Of a stretch of 64,000 nucleotides of DNA, positions 52,571 to 61,551 are shown in pieces. This DNA comes from JBMNOZ01 sp050943335 (lineage in GTDB: Bacteria > Bacillota > Desulfitobacteriia > Desulfitobacteriales > Syntrophobotulaceae). The stretch lies in NCBI GenBank assembly GCA_050943335.1, contig JBMNOZ010000001.1:1-64000 (forward strand). Direction: 5' to 3'. A model generated the notes under the pieces. It was not told the DNA's origin, searched no databases, and saw nothing but the letters and a program-made list of their open reading frames with translations. The translations under genes and the position numbers were made by a program. Each line of letters opens with the position of its first letter. Within the stretch, counting starts at the first letter, position 1.

Positions 52571-53479
52571 ATTGTAGCCTGTTTTTAAAATTTGCTTCTT
52601 TGAGCGGGAGACAAGGGGAAAAGAGGCTAAAATCCTAAGTTTTAGGCCGGAGAGATAAAAAAAGGTCTTGACATCTCCGCTGGTTATGGTGTATGTTTCG
52701 GGTGAGGCTGTAAACTACATACTCATCAATTCCAGTACATATATGAATTTAAGCCCCGGAAAAGCTTGAGAATATTAACACTTTGGCAATTAAAAAACTT
52801 TGAACTTGGACCTTACAGCCTGAGAAAGCCTATAAATCATGTTCTTTGAAAACTTCAGGTGGTAAAAATAAGTAATGCGTAGGCTTAAATGCTCATAGGA
52901 ATGTATTAGGTAAACGAATTAAGGGACATCGTTTGCTGAATCTGAAAGAGCTTTACTGAACTAAGAATTGAGCAAGATCAAGAAGTTCAACCTAGACGCA
53001 GAATACTATTATGGCAAAAACCAAGTACCTATTGTTATAAACTCGGCAGGATACAAAATCTGTTGGGAGTAAGTGTGTCAATAGTACCATTGTTCACGAC
53101 AACCGATCGAAGCAGATGCTTTAGGCACTGTACGAACCTTTAGACTGGCAAATTAGTAGATTTCCGTATAGAACCGTATTTTTATATACAGGAACCGGCT
53201 CTAAGAGAGTGAGATTGCCGGTTGGTTATCTAAGGTATCGAGTTGATTTAAGCCTGGACAATGGAAATTAGGCACACTTTTTGTATTTTCAGCAGATTTT
53301 CCACTTTCTTACCTCTGGGTTTTATAAGGAGAGAAAACCCCGATTGAGAAAACCGGCTTATTTTGACCATATGAAGTTGGAACATTTTAGGGGGTGGTTT
53401 GACTTAGCCAAGATTAAACCAGTCTGACGATGAATAAGTTTTGTCGAAGAAGTACGTCTTAATAATCGGGGGTGTATTA
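52571..53479. other. Gene-free stretch of about 0.9 kb
   Basis: Neither strand holds an open frame I can support, and the base composition and frequent stops suggest decayed or non-coding sequence. A promoter-like pair TTGACA (52668-52673) and TATGTT (52692-52697, 18-base spacer) is followed by AGGCTGTAA (52705-52713) and its exact complement TTACAGCCT (52813-52821), so a transcript could fold. I match it to no RNA family. Confidence 0.4.
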
Positions 53480-54787
53480 ATGGATCCAACGGTAATTGGT
53501 TTGATTGGCATTATAGTACTTTTAATACTCCTATTTATGGGTATGCCTGTCGGCATGACGATGATGATTGTCGGATTTTTTGGCTTTGCCGCTGTTGTCG
53601 ATTACAAGGCGGCGATGGGAGTTTTTAAAACTATTTTTTATACAACAGGCAGCGGATACACGTTAACGGTTATCCCTTTGTTTGTACTTATGGGTCAGTT
53701 TGCTTATTACTCCGGGTTAAGCAGGCAGTTATATGATACCTCACATAAATGGCTCGGTCATCTCCCCGGAGGGCTTTCAGTGGCGACAGTTGGCGCCGCG
53801 GCATTTTTCTCCGCTATTTGCGGCTCCAGTACCGCTACAGCGGCTACTTTCGCTACAGTATCTCTTCCGGAAATGAAGAAATATAATTATGATGATAGCT
53901 TGGCAACCGGTTCCATTGTTGCCGGCGGTACCCTTGGCATTCTGATTCCTCCGAGTGTCGGGTTTATTCTCTACGGGGTTATTACCGGACAGTCTATCGG
54001 TAAATTATTTGCAGCAGGTTTGCTTCCCGGTCTTTTATTAGCTCTCTGTTATATGTCAGCGATTGTGATTCAAGCGGCGAGAAATCCAAAACTCGGTCCT
54101 CCCGCTGCGAAAGTCCCGTGGAAGGAAAGGTTTAGATCACTAATAGAAGTCCTTCCAGTTGTGTTTTTGTTTGTCTTTGTTATCGGCGGAATCTTTGCCG
54201 GACTTTTTACAGCAAACGAAGGGGCAGCGATCGGCGCTTTTGGTGCTTTCTTGTATCTAATCTATCGTAGACGGGCGAGTATCGAAAATATTCTTAAATC
54301 CTTGGCCGATACTATTCAAACCACGGCTATGATTTTCTTAATTATTATCGGCGCTTATGTATTCGGTTATTTCTTAGCAGTAACCAGAATCCCGATGAAC
54401 CTCGCCGATGCGATCGCCTCTCTAGATGTCAGTCGTTACATCATTGTAATACTTATTCTTCTCCTATACGTTGGCTTAGGATGTCTTATGGACGCCTTGG
54501 CCATGGTTCTTCTCACAGTTCCTATCTTTTACCCAGTAGTAGTTACCACTCTTGGTTTTGATCCCATCTGGTTTGGGGTTATTATGGTCATGGTTATGGA
54601 AATGGGCATGATCACTCCTCCAGTCGGAATGAACATCTATATAGTTAAGGGAGTGGCTGGGGATTCGCTTGGTATAGGTTCCATCTTTAAGGGTGCTCTC
54701 CCCCATGTCCTTGCTATAGTCGCAGCCTCAGCTATTCTGTTGATTTTCCCGCAGATCGCTCTGATTCTTCCAAATCTTTTATATTAG
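53480..54787 (+). CDS. dctM: TRAP transporter large permease (DctM)
   Basis: About 435 residues, twelve hydrophobic segments. DctM forms the ion-coupled channel for uptake of carboxylates. The family segments FSAICGSSTATAATFATVSLP (SSTAT core), GGTLGILIPPSVGFILYG and MITPPVGMNIYIVKG are clear. ATG 53480 behind GGGGGTG; the frame open from 53441 adds 13 residues without SD. It precedes the binding protein and small permease genes. Confidence 0.93.
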   Translation: MDPTVIGLIGIIVLLILLFMGMPVGMTMMIVGFFGFAAVVDYKAAMGVFKTIFYTTGSGYTLTVIPLFVLMGQFAYYSGLSRQLYDTSHKWLGHLPGGLSVATVGAAAFFSAICGSSTATAATFATVSLPEMKKYNYDDSLATGSIVAGGTLGILIPPSVGFILYGVITGQSIGKLFAAGLLPGLLLALCYMSAIVIQAARNPKLGPPAAKVPWKERFRSLIEVLPVVFLFVFVIGGIFAGLFTANEGAAIGAFGAFLYLIYRRRASIENILKSLADTIQTTAMIFLIIIGAYVFGYFLAVTRIPMNLADAIASLDVSRYIIVILILLLYVGLGCLMDALAMVLLTVPIFYPVVVTTLGFDPIWFGVIMVMVMEMGMITPPVGMNIYIVKGVAGDSLGIGSIFKGALPHVLAIVAASAILLIFPQIALILPNLLY

Positions 54788-54845
54788 TACAGTCAAGTAA
54801 TGACATAAAAATAAAAAAATTTATTTAAATGAAAGGGGAATGGGA

Positions 54846-55910
54846 ATGAAAATTGGTAAACGACTGCTTGTTCTGACATTAGTGTTTGCGTTAGTGCTGG
54901 TTATGTCGGCCTGCGGTGGGGGAGGAGGCGAAGGCGGAGATAAAGAAGCAGTAGTACTTAAGTTCCACCATGCGGAACCTCCAACTGATGTTTCCGGATT
55001 GTTCTTCCAAAAATGGGCTGATGAAGTGACAGCAAACTCCAATGGTACTCTCAAAGTTGATGTTTATCCAGGCGCTGCGCTGGGTGCAGCTCAGGACTCT
55101 ATCGACATGCTCCTAAACGGTACTTGTGATATCGCCTGGAGTGTTCCGGCTTATTTCCAAGGGCGTTTCCCAATGACTGATGTTATGTATCTTCCTATGA
55201 TGGGAATGGATAATGGCCCCATGGCAAGTCAGGTATTCTGGGATATTTACGCTGAAACCGATTATATGGACAAGGAATATGAGCAATTTAAAGTTATTGC
55301 CTTGTTCTGCCACGCTGATGTCCCTATTTCCCTCAAAGGGAAAAAGGTTGAAAAGTTAGCTGATTTTAAAGGGTTGAAATTCAGAGTTGCCGGCGGTATT
55401 ATGACCGACTATGTTAAGGAATTAGGTGCTTCTCCGGTATCAATACCTGCTCCTGATATTTATACCTCTTTGGAAAGAGGGGTTATTAACGGGACTGTTG
55501 CTGACTGGCACTTAATCGATGCTTTCAAGCTTTATGAGCAAACAGAATACTATTTGGATGCTAAAATCTATTCAGGTCCTCTGTTCATTCTAATGAACAA
55601 GGATGTCTATGAGTCACTGCCAGAGGAAGCTAAAAAAGCCATCGACGATTATTCCGGTCAAGTTTGTGTAACAGAAATAGCGAACGAATGGTCCAGCACC
55701 CGTGACGAATGTATGGAAGGTATTAACGCCAACAATGGAGAAGTTTATGAGCCTTCTGCCGAGTTGATTGCCGAAATGACCAAAGCTGCGGAACCCGTTT
55801 GGGAAAAATGGATTAAAGAAAATGAAGCTAAAGGCCTTCCTGCGCAAAAAGTTTTTGATTTCGTTAAAAACGCAGCCAATGACCCGAAATATACAGCACT
55901 TAAGAAGTAA
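54846..55910 (+). CDS. dctP: TRAP transporter solute-binding lipoprotein (DctP)
   Basis: About 354 residues. Lipoprotein signal with lipobox LVMSAC (Cys at about residue 21) and a Gly-rich linker, then the DctP fold: LKFHHAEPPTD, FFQKWADEV, and the substrate Arg in FKGLKFRVAGG. It captures a carboxylate outside the cell; the ligand is not predictable. ATG 54846 is six bases from AAAGGGGA; ATG 54840 abuts it. Confidence 0.92.
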   Translation: MKIGKRLLVLTLVFALVLVMSACGGGGGEGGDKEAVVLKFHHAEPPTDVSGLFFQKWADEVTANSNGTLKVDVYPGAALGAAQDSIDMLLNGTCDIAWSVPAYFQGRFPMTDVMYLPMMGMDNGPMASQVFWDIYAETDYMDKEYEQFKVIALFCHADVPISLKGKKVEKLADFKGLKFRVAGGIMTDYVKELGASPVSIPAPDIYTSLERGVINGTVADWHLIDAFKLYEQTEYYLDAKIYSGPLFILMNKDVYESLPEEAKKAIDDYSGQVCVTEIANEWSSTRDECMEGINANNGEVYEPSAELIAEMTKAAEPVWEKWIKENEAKGLPAQKVFDFVKNAANDPKYTALKK

Positions 55911-55921
55911 TTCAATTAAAT

Positions 55922-55947
55922 ACGGGGCTGAAACTTTCGGCCCCGTT
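55922..55947 (+). other. mRNA hairpin between dctP and dctQ
   Basis: ACGGGGC (55922-55928) pairs with GCCCCGT (55940-55946) and the stem extends inward with a G-U pair. No T-run follows, so it may protect the upstream message or partly terminate, raising binding-protein yield over the permease. Confidence 0.5.
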
Positions 55948-55990
55948 AACTCTACAAAACTGCTAATTACTGCCGGGAGAGGTGAGGGTT

Positions 55991-56530
55991 TTGAAAGTAC
56001 TTACACGATTTGCTGAAAAAGCCAGTTTTTATCTAAGCAGGCTTAGCATGTTCTTCCTCTTTATTATGATGTTTTTTATGGTCCTGGACATTTTCTTAAG
56101 ATTTGCATTTAATATGCCTATTCTGGGTTCTGTGGAAATAGTTTCGCAAATGATGGCTTTAGTTGTTTTCTTTGCCTTTGCCCAAACGCAGGTCAGAAAA
56201 GGACATATTCACGTCGATCTCATTGTCAATATTGTACCGAATTTACTAAAAAGAATCTTTGAAGTAATCGTTTATGCCCTAATGGTTCTTACAACTGTTT
56301 TTATAACTTATGCCCAGTATCTTCAGACTGTGGAGATCTATGCTCAAAAACAGGTTACAGGTGTGCTGTACTTACCTATGTTTCCTTTCTACCTTATTGT
56401 TTTTATTGGAATCTTATTGTTCTTTTTCGTTTTAGTTTTAGATTTCATTAAAGCCATTATCAATCTATTCAAACCTCAAAAACCTCAAAAAGAAGAAAAC
56501 GCTATTGAAGAAAACGCTACTACTTCTTAA
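55991..56530 (+). CDS. dctQ: TRAP transporter small permease (DctQ)
   Basis: About 179 residues with four membrane segments. FMVLDIFLRFAFNMPILGSVE, and the charged loop QVRKGHIHVDLIV are family hallmarks. TTG 55991 is spaced well from GGGAGAGG; GTG 55982 is closer than usual. With dctM and dctP it completes a tripartite carboxylate importer in the order M-P-Q. Confidence 0.85.
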   Translation: MKVLTRFAEKASFYLSRLSMFFLFIMMFFMVLDIFLRFAFNMPILGSVEIVSQMMALVVFFAFAQTQVRKGHIHVDLIVNIVPNLLKRIFEVIVYALMVLTTVFITYAQYLQTVEIYAQKQVTGVLYLPMFPFYLIVFIGILLFFFVLVLDFIKAIINLFKPQKPQKEENAIEENATTS

Positions 56531-56740
56531 TTTATAAAATGAGCCATAATGAGCAAAGAGTTACTATTTCGGTTTTAATGTTTCCATTAGTATCGGTTAT
56601 ATCGGCCTGCATTGCCGGTACTATAGCGGACCGGCATTTGCTGGAGGCTTTTTAGAATATACTGGCAACCTAAATTTTATTAGATGCAAGTATATGAACT
56701 CCTCTATTAGAAGATAAGGATTACGAAATTGAGCAGGAAC

Positions 56741-56779
56741 AAAACGGGGTTAAAATATTTTCAACCCCGTTTTCATTTT
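56741..56779 (+). terminator. Terminator of the TRAP operon
   Basis: AACGGGGTT pairs with AACCCCGTT around an AT loop, followed by TTCATTTT. The stretch 56531-56740 has only a 38-codon frame without SD. Confidence 0.72.
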
Positions 56780-56834
56780 GTTCTGAGTATAGCGCTGCTC
56801 TTTGATTTCCGGATATATCCTGGAAGAAAAGTAG

Positions 56835-56862
56835 AAAGCCGAAGTGAGCTGCTTCGGCTTTT
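56835..56862 (-). terminator. Terminator of the decarboxylase beta-subunit gene
   Basis: AAAGCCGAAG (56835-56844) pairs perfectly with CTTCGGCTTT (56852-56861). It lies 30 bases beyond the stop of the minus-strand gene, and could also back up the TRAP terminator. Confidence 0.7.
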
Positions 56863-56891
56863 ACATTTAGCTTATTATTTTTCCTGGTTAT

Positions 56892-58025
56892 TTAGCCAAA
56901 CAGGGATAGCAGCACTCCCGCGGCTACCGCTGAACCGATTACCCCAGCCACATTGGGCCCCATAGCGTGCATCAATAGGAAGTTGCCAGGTCTGGCTTTG
57001 GCACCCTCATTCTGGGAGACCCGGGCCGCCATGGGCACAGCGGATACTCCTGCCGACCCGATAAGAGGATTGATTTTGCCCCTTGTGGCGAGACACATTA
57101 TTTTACCGATTATAAGGCCGCCTACAGTGCTAAACATAAAGGCGACTAGACCTAAGGCAATAATTCCAAGGGTTTCCGGCTTTAAAAACTGACTGCCAAC
57201 GGCTGTTGCGCCAACCGTTAAGCTTAAGAAAATTGTGACAATGTTGATTAAGGCGTTTTGGGCAACATTGCTTAAACGCTCTACAACACCTGATTCGCGG
57301 AAAAGATTACCTAACATGAGCATCCCGATCAAAGGGGCCACCGATGGGAGGAGCAGTACGCACAGCGCGGTAACATAAATGGGAAAACAGATCTTTTCCA
57401 ATTTAGTGACTTTGCGTTGTTGTTCCATACGGATTTCCCGTTCTTTTTTGGTGGTCAAAAGCCGCATGATAGGAGGCTGAATCATTGGAATTAAGGCCAT
57501 GTACGAATAGGCGGCAATAGCGATGGGCGCCAAATAAGCCGGCGCTAGGCGCGAAGTAAGGTAAATTGCCGTCGGACCATCTGCTCCGCCGATAATAGCG
57601 ATAGAGGCTGCAACCTCGGGATTAAATCCAAGTGCTATTGCAAGAATAAAGGCCATTGCAATGCCAAACTGGGCCCCAGCACCCATTAGGAGGCTGGAAG
57701 GACGCGCAATCAGCGGTCCAAAGTCAGTCATGGCGCCGATGCCAAGGAAGATCAAGGAGGGATAAATACCTAGTTTAACACCCTGGTAGAGATAATAAAG
57801 TAAGCCCCCAGGTTCAGTAGTCCCATCCATTAAGCCGGTCATGGGCAGATTAGCTAGCAACACGCCAAAAGCGATGGGTAAGAGAATAAGCGGTTCATAC
57901 TTTTTGACGATGGCTAGATAGATAAGTAGAAAGCTTATTAGGATCATCACAAAGGCTTGCCAAGTCAGGGTGACAAACCCCGAACTTTGCCATAAGGTTA
58001 CTAAAGATTCAAGAAAAGTTTCCAT
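56892..58025 (-). CDS. Sodium-translocating decarboxylase beta subunit
   Basis: 377 residues, about nine to eleven membrane segments. The OadB/GcdB/MmdB family couples decarboxylation of a carboxybiotin carrier to Na+ export. The signature GADGPTAIYLTSRLAP (family G-x-x-D-G-P-T-x-I), FLGIGAMTDFGPLI and NPLIGSAGVSAVPMAARVSQ are intact. Whether it serves oxaloacetate, methylmalonyl-CoA or glutaconyl-CoA decarboxylase cannot be told; alpha (carboxyltransferase) and biotin-carrier genes are absent nearby. SD AAGGAG. It follows a tiny OadG-like gene. Confidence 0.93.
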   Translation of the reverse strand: METFLESLVTLWQSSGFVTLTWQAFVMILISFLLIYLAIVKKYEPLILLPIAFGVLLANLPMTGLMDGTTEPGGLLYYLYQGVKLGIYPSLIFLGIGAMTDFGPLIARPSSLLMGAGAQFGIAMAFILAIALGFNPEVAASIAIIGGADGPTAIYLTSRLAPAYLAPIAIAAYSYMALIPMIQPPIMRLLTTKKEREIRMEQQRKVTKLEKICFPIYVTALCVLLLPSVAPLIGMLMLGNLFRESGVVERLSNVAQNALINIVTIFLSLTVGATAVGSQFLKPETLGIIALGLVAFMFSTVGGLIIGKIMCLATRGKINPLIGSAGVSAVPMAARVSQNEGAKARPGNFLLMHAMGPNVAGVIGSAVAAGVLLSLFG

Positions 58026-58041
58026 TCAAAACGCTCCTTAT

Positions 58042-58197
58042 TTATTGGGGTTTAGGTTTTGTGGGATCTCCTAGATCCCCAGTTACTTGCCTTAGCAGGT
58101 AACTCACCACCGAAAGCAAGAACCACAGTGCAATCAGCACGATAAAGACTACGAGTATGACAGAGAGCATCGTCAATATACTTTGAGCGACAGTCAC
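58042..58197 (-). CDS. OadG-like small membrane subunit of the decarboxylase
   Basis: 51 residues from GTG 58197 with SD GGAGGTGA about 6 bases away; an in-frame TGA just upstream fixes the start region. One membrane helix (ILTMLSVILVVFIVLIALWF) is followed by a Pro/Lys tail (GDPTKPKPQ), the plan of OadG/MmdD/GcdD subunits that hold the complex together. It ends 16 bases before the beta-subunit start, in the usual gene order. Confidence 0.7.
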   Translation of the reverse strand: MTVAQSILTMLSVILVVFIVLIALWFLLSVVSYLLRQVTGDLGDPTKPKPQ

Positions 58198-58423
58198 CCA
58201 TTCTCACCTCCAAGCCGTTTAAAAATAAAACATATAAAAAGGCGGGGTATCCCTAAAGGGAGTCTCTCCACCCTGAAACCATAAAATTGGTTATTGTCGA
58301 CCATGAGCCGAATGTTACAAACATTATGCCCTATAGGGCACTGTCGGTTGCGTAAGGCGGGGCCTTATACCTAAGTAAAATAAAGCCAATATCTTTATAA
58401 CACGGTCCTAGATTCTGTGTCAA
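58198..58423 (-). promoter_or_regulatory. Promoter and long structured leader of the decarboxylase genes
   Basis: Minus-strand TTGACA (58418-58423), 17-base spacer and TTATAA (58395-58400) predict a start near 58388 and a leader of about 190 bases. It contains a perfect 14-base palindrome TGCCCTATAGGGCA (58327-58340), and near its end a hairpin with outer stem GGTGG/CCGCC (58268-58272 with 58241-58245, one G-U pair) and inner stem TCCC/GGGA, followed by TTTTT (58236-58240). An upstream CCGCC (58356-58360) can pair with the same GGTGG, an antiterminator arrangement. No known riboswitch class recognised. Confidence 0.55.
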
Positions 58424-58552
58424 GAATCAGGCGGAGCGCGAGAAGAGAAAAGTCAATCTAAGGCGAAAACCGGAATTATTTTCAGAATAACTGAGATTTT
58501 ACACCCTGTCAAGGGATAATCCTTGAATTAAGCTTGCTTTTTAAATACTGAA

Positions 58553-58585
58553 AAATAAAAGAGGCGCCTTAAACTTAGGCGCCAT
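58553..58585 (-). terminator. Terminator after the Hsp20 gene
   Basis: On the minus strand GGCGCCT, loop AAGTTTA, AGGCGCC, then TCTTTTATTTTT: a strong stem with a T-rich tail just after the hsp20 stop. Confidence 0.78.
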
Positions 58586-58596
58586 TTGCAAACAGG

Positions 58597-59034
58597 TTAA
58601 TGAAAATCGATTTCAATAGTTCGAGCAGCCGGGTGTTGGTCTTTTTCAAAAGTCAATTCTAAGACCCCGTTGCGATAGCTGGCGTGGGAACCGTCAGCTT
58701 TAACGGGGCTCGGAAGGGTAAGGCGGCGGGTGAAAGAGCCGAAATATCTTTCCGAATAGCGTTGAGTACGCCCTTCAACATTCTGGGGACGTTTTATTTC
58801 CCCTTTTATGGTTAAAATATTTTCATCTATTTCGATCTTTAGATCTTCTTTACTTTTGATCCCCGGAATTTCAGCAGTAACAAACACTTTATCCGGTGTT
58901 TCATCGATATCCACCCTATAGAGCCACTCAGAAACGCTTTCCCTTCCCCGGTTGAAAGGTTGGGCAAATTTATTTATTTCGTGCCAGAAAGGGTCAAAGT
59001 AGGAACGGAAAAGATCAACAGAGTGCTGTCTCAT
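58597..59034 (-). CDS. hsp20: Hsp20 family small heat-shock protein
   Basis: About 145 residues with an alpha-crystallin domain at about 45-140. YRVDIDETPDKVFVTAEIPGI opens the domain and the conserved G-V-L is present as NGVLELTF near the C-terminus. An ATP-independent holdase. ATG 59034 is spaced from GAGGTGAT; GTG 59046 is too close. No CIRCE element (TTAGCACTC-N9-GAGTGCTAA) was seen upstream. Confidence 0.9.
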   Translation of the reverse strand: MRQHSVDLFRSYFDPFWHEINKFAQPFNRGRESVSEWLYRVDIDETPDKVFVTAEIPGIKSKEDLKIEIDENILTIKGEIKRPQNVEGRTQRYSERYFGSFTRRLTLPSPVKADGSHASYRNGVLELTFEKDQHPAARTIEIDFH

Positions 59035-59155
59035 TTTTTTTATCACCTCTGATTATTTTGTTGTTTTTAGTTTTATCTAAAAACAAATATCTATGAAGGA
59101 AAAAAATGAAATCCAAAAATTGTTTAGCAAAAGCAAAGCGAGGGTTTAACTATCG

Positions 59156-59184
59156 TTCAACCAATGTTTAACATCTGTTATAAT
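59156..59184 (+). promoter_or_regulatory. Promoter of the priA operon
   Basis: TTCAAC (59156-59161), 17-base spacer and TATAAT (59179-59184), about 40 bases before priA. Confidence 0.6.
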
Positions 59185-59223
59185 TTAAAATAATTAAAAT
59201 GGAAGCTGGGAGGCGCTTAAATT

Positions 59224-61485
59224 TTGAAAAAATATGCGGAAGTTTTGGTAGATGTAGCTAATAGGCGTCTCGATCAAAGTTATCATTACCTGATTCCCGA
59301 TAATTTAGATCTTGAAATTGGGATGCTGGTGCTGGTGCCCCTAAGAAATCGAAAAGTGAAAGGTTTAGTGGTCGGGATTGATAATGAGCCCCCGGATTTG
59401 GAAAAAGACCTGGATTTTCGGGAAATTGAGGCTATCTTAGAGGAAAAAAGTTTAATTCCGATGGATTTAATAGAATTAGCCTCTTTTCTGGCCCAGACAA
59501 CTATTTGTCCCGTTGCTCAAGCTTTGCAGGCGGTGTGGCCTTTTTTAAAAGGAAAGGTTGAAACTTGGTATCTTCCTTTAGCGACCATGGAGGAAGACGA
59601 TGTTAAGGTTTTAAAACTCTTAGACCCTGAGGCTTATCAAGTATTGTTAGTTTTAAACCGTGCTCGCAAAAAAGCAGTCGAAGAGAAAGTTTTACTTAAA
59701 AGGGCGGGGGTGGGGCGAGGTCTGTTGGATGAGATGGTAAAACAGAATTGGATTAAGAAAGAACAGCGCTTTACCGGACCGGCCCGTCTAAAGAAAGAAT
59801 CTCTTTTTTCAGAAGAGATGAAATCCCAAAATACTAAACAAGAGATTTTAAATATTGAACTTAGCCCGGCTCAAGAAAAGGCTTTAGCCCAAATTTGGAA
59901 TCTTTATAAGAAAGGGCAAGATTGTATCCTGCTTCACGGTCTGACCGGCAGTGGCAAGACTGAGGTTTACCGGGAGTTAGTGGCCAGGATTTTAGATGAA
60001 GGCGGAGAGGCTATTGTTCTTGTGCCCGAAATTTCGCTTACTTCCCAGTTGGCGAAGGCTTTCCGGCTTCAATTCCGGGATCTGGTTGCTGTTGTTCATT
60101 CCGGTATCAGCCCGGCAGAAAAGATTGCGGTTTGGGAACAAATTCTCAAAGGACAAAAAAAAGTGGTTATCGGCGCCCGTTCAGCGGTCTTTGCTCCCTT
60201 GCCGAATTTAAAACTGATTATTCTCGATGAAGAACATGATGCCGCCTATAAGCAGGATGAAAACCCGAAATACCACACCCGGGATGTGGCTCGCCAAAGA
60301 ATGAAACAGAAACGGGGTCTGGTGCTTCTCGGGAGCGCTACTCCTTCCCTGGAAGCTTACGCCGCAGCGCAAAGAGAAAAGATAGGCTTGGTCTATCTCG
60401 GGGAAAGATATAATCAAAGAGCATTGCCCAGAGTGGAAATAGTTGACATGAAGCGAGAACTCGCGCAGGGGAATAAAAGTATGTTTTCTCTTCTCCTCCA
60501 GGCTAAGATCCGGGACCGAATCCATAAGGGGGAACAATGCATTCTTTTTCTAAACCGGAGGGGTTACTCCACTTTTGTGTTTTGCCGGGAATGCGGTTTT
60601 GTCGCCAACTGTCCCTCTTGTGACGTGTCCTTAACTTATCATAGCTTTAAACAGGAATTGTGGTGTCACTACTGCGATTTCAAACAAAAAGTATTTCACC
60701 GCTGCCCGGAGTGTGGCAGCAGGTACATTCGTTTTTTTGGACAGGGCACTCAAAAAGTAGAAGAAGAGGTAAGCAACTTGTTTCCGGGAGTTAAAACTTT
60801 AAGGTTGGATACGGATACAAGTGCCAGGCAACGAAAACAAGGAGAAATTATAGAACAGTTTGGCAGGCAAAAGGCACCAATATTAATAGGAACGCAAATG
60901 CTTGCTAAAGGGCTCGACTTCCCAAATGTAACTCTGGTCGGGATGATCTCAGCGGATCAGCTTTTAAACAGACCTGATTTTCGCTCCCGGGAAAGAGCTT
61001 TTCAACTTTTGACCCAAGTTGCCGGGCGAGCCGGCAGAGGTCTTAAAGAAGGGGAGGTAATTATTCAAACTTATTCGCCGGCGGACAGGGCGATAGTAAG
61101 ATCCTCTGAGCAGGATTATACTGCATTTTTCTGGGAAGAAATCGCTTATCGGAAACGGCTTAATTATCCTCCCTTTGCGCACCTTATTCGGGTTTTGCTT
61201 TTTCACCGGGACGAGGAAAAAGTAATCTCTGCGGCTCAGGATCTTGCCGGTTGTCTCAGGCTTGTCCTTAAGACTGGGGATCAGAAAGCCGGTGAATTTC
61301 AAATCTTGGGTCCTGCCCCGGCAGTCCTGACCAAGCTAAAAAATGAGTTCCGCTGGCAAGTGGCGGTAAAAGGCAAATGGCCTGACGAGTTAAGAAAGAT
61401 AGTCCACGCGGGGGTTAAATTATTCTACAAGGGAGTATCCGGAGCGGGAATTAAAATGAGTATAGAAGTGAACCCTCTGAACTAG
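59224..61485 (+). CDS. priA: Primosomal helicase PriA
   Basis: 753 residues. Restarts stalled replication forks. N-terminal 3'-DNA-binding domain, SF2 helicase with Walker A GLTGSGKTE and DEEH box (LDEEHD), and the eight zinc cysteines between helicase lobes (CRECG, CPSCD, CHYCD, CPECG). C-terminal helicase motif QVAGRAGRG. TTG start with GGGAGG 10 bases upstream. It begins the priA-def-fmt-(zinc protease)-rsmB cluster common in Firmicutes. Confidence 0.96.
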   Translation: MKKYAEVLVDVANRRLDQSYHYLIPDNLDLEIGMLVLVPLRNRKVKGLVVGIDNEPPDLEKDLDFREIEAILEEKSLIPMDLIELASFLAQTTICPVAQALQAVWPFLKGKVETWYLPLATMEEDDVKVLKLLDPEAYQVLLVLNRARKKAVEEKVLLKRAGVGRGLLDEMVKQNWIKKEQRFTGPARLKKESLFSEEMKSQNTKQEILNIELSPAQEKALAQIWNLYKKGQDCILLHGLTGSGKTEVYRELVARILDEGGEAIVLVPEISLTSQLAKAFRLQFRDLVAVVHSGISPAEKIAVWEQILKGQKKVVIGARSAVFAPLPNLKLIILDEEHDAAYKQDENPKYHTRDVARQRMKQKRGLVLLGSATPSLEAYAAAQREKIGLVYLGERYNQRALPRVEIVDMKRELAQGNKSMFSLLLQAKIRDRIHKGEQCILFLNRRGYSTFVFCRECGFVANCPSCDVSLTYHSFKQELWCHYCDFKQKVFHRCPECGSRYIRFFGQGTQKVEEEVSNLFPGVKTLRLDTDTSARQRKQGEIIEQFGRQKAPILIGTQMLAKGLDFPNVTLVGMISADQLLNRPDFRSRERAFQLLTQVAGRAGRGLKEGEVIIQTYSPADRAIVRSSEQDYTAFFWEEIAYRKRLNYPPFAHLIRVLLFHRDEEKVISAAQDLAGCLRLVLKTGDQKAGEFQILGPAPAVLTKLKNEFRWQVAVKGKWPDELRKIVHAGVKLFYKGVSGAGIKMSIEVNPLN

Positions 61486-61551
61486 AGAATTGCTTATCAT
61501 TAGGATTATCGTTTATAATAAGGATGATTGTGGTAAAGGAGTTGAAGCTGA

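Noticed and set aside
56539..56655. 38-codon frame after dctQ with a lipoprotein-like segment (LVSVISAC).
   Set aside because: No SD, no neighbour logic, and it lies just before the operon terminator; probably chance.
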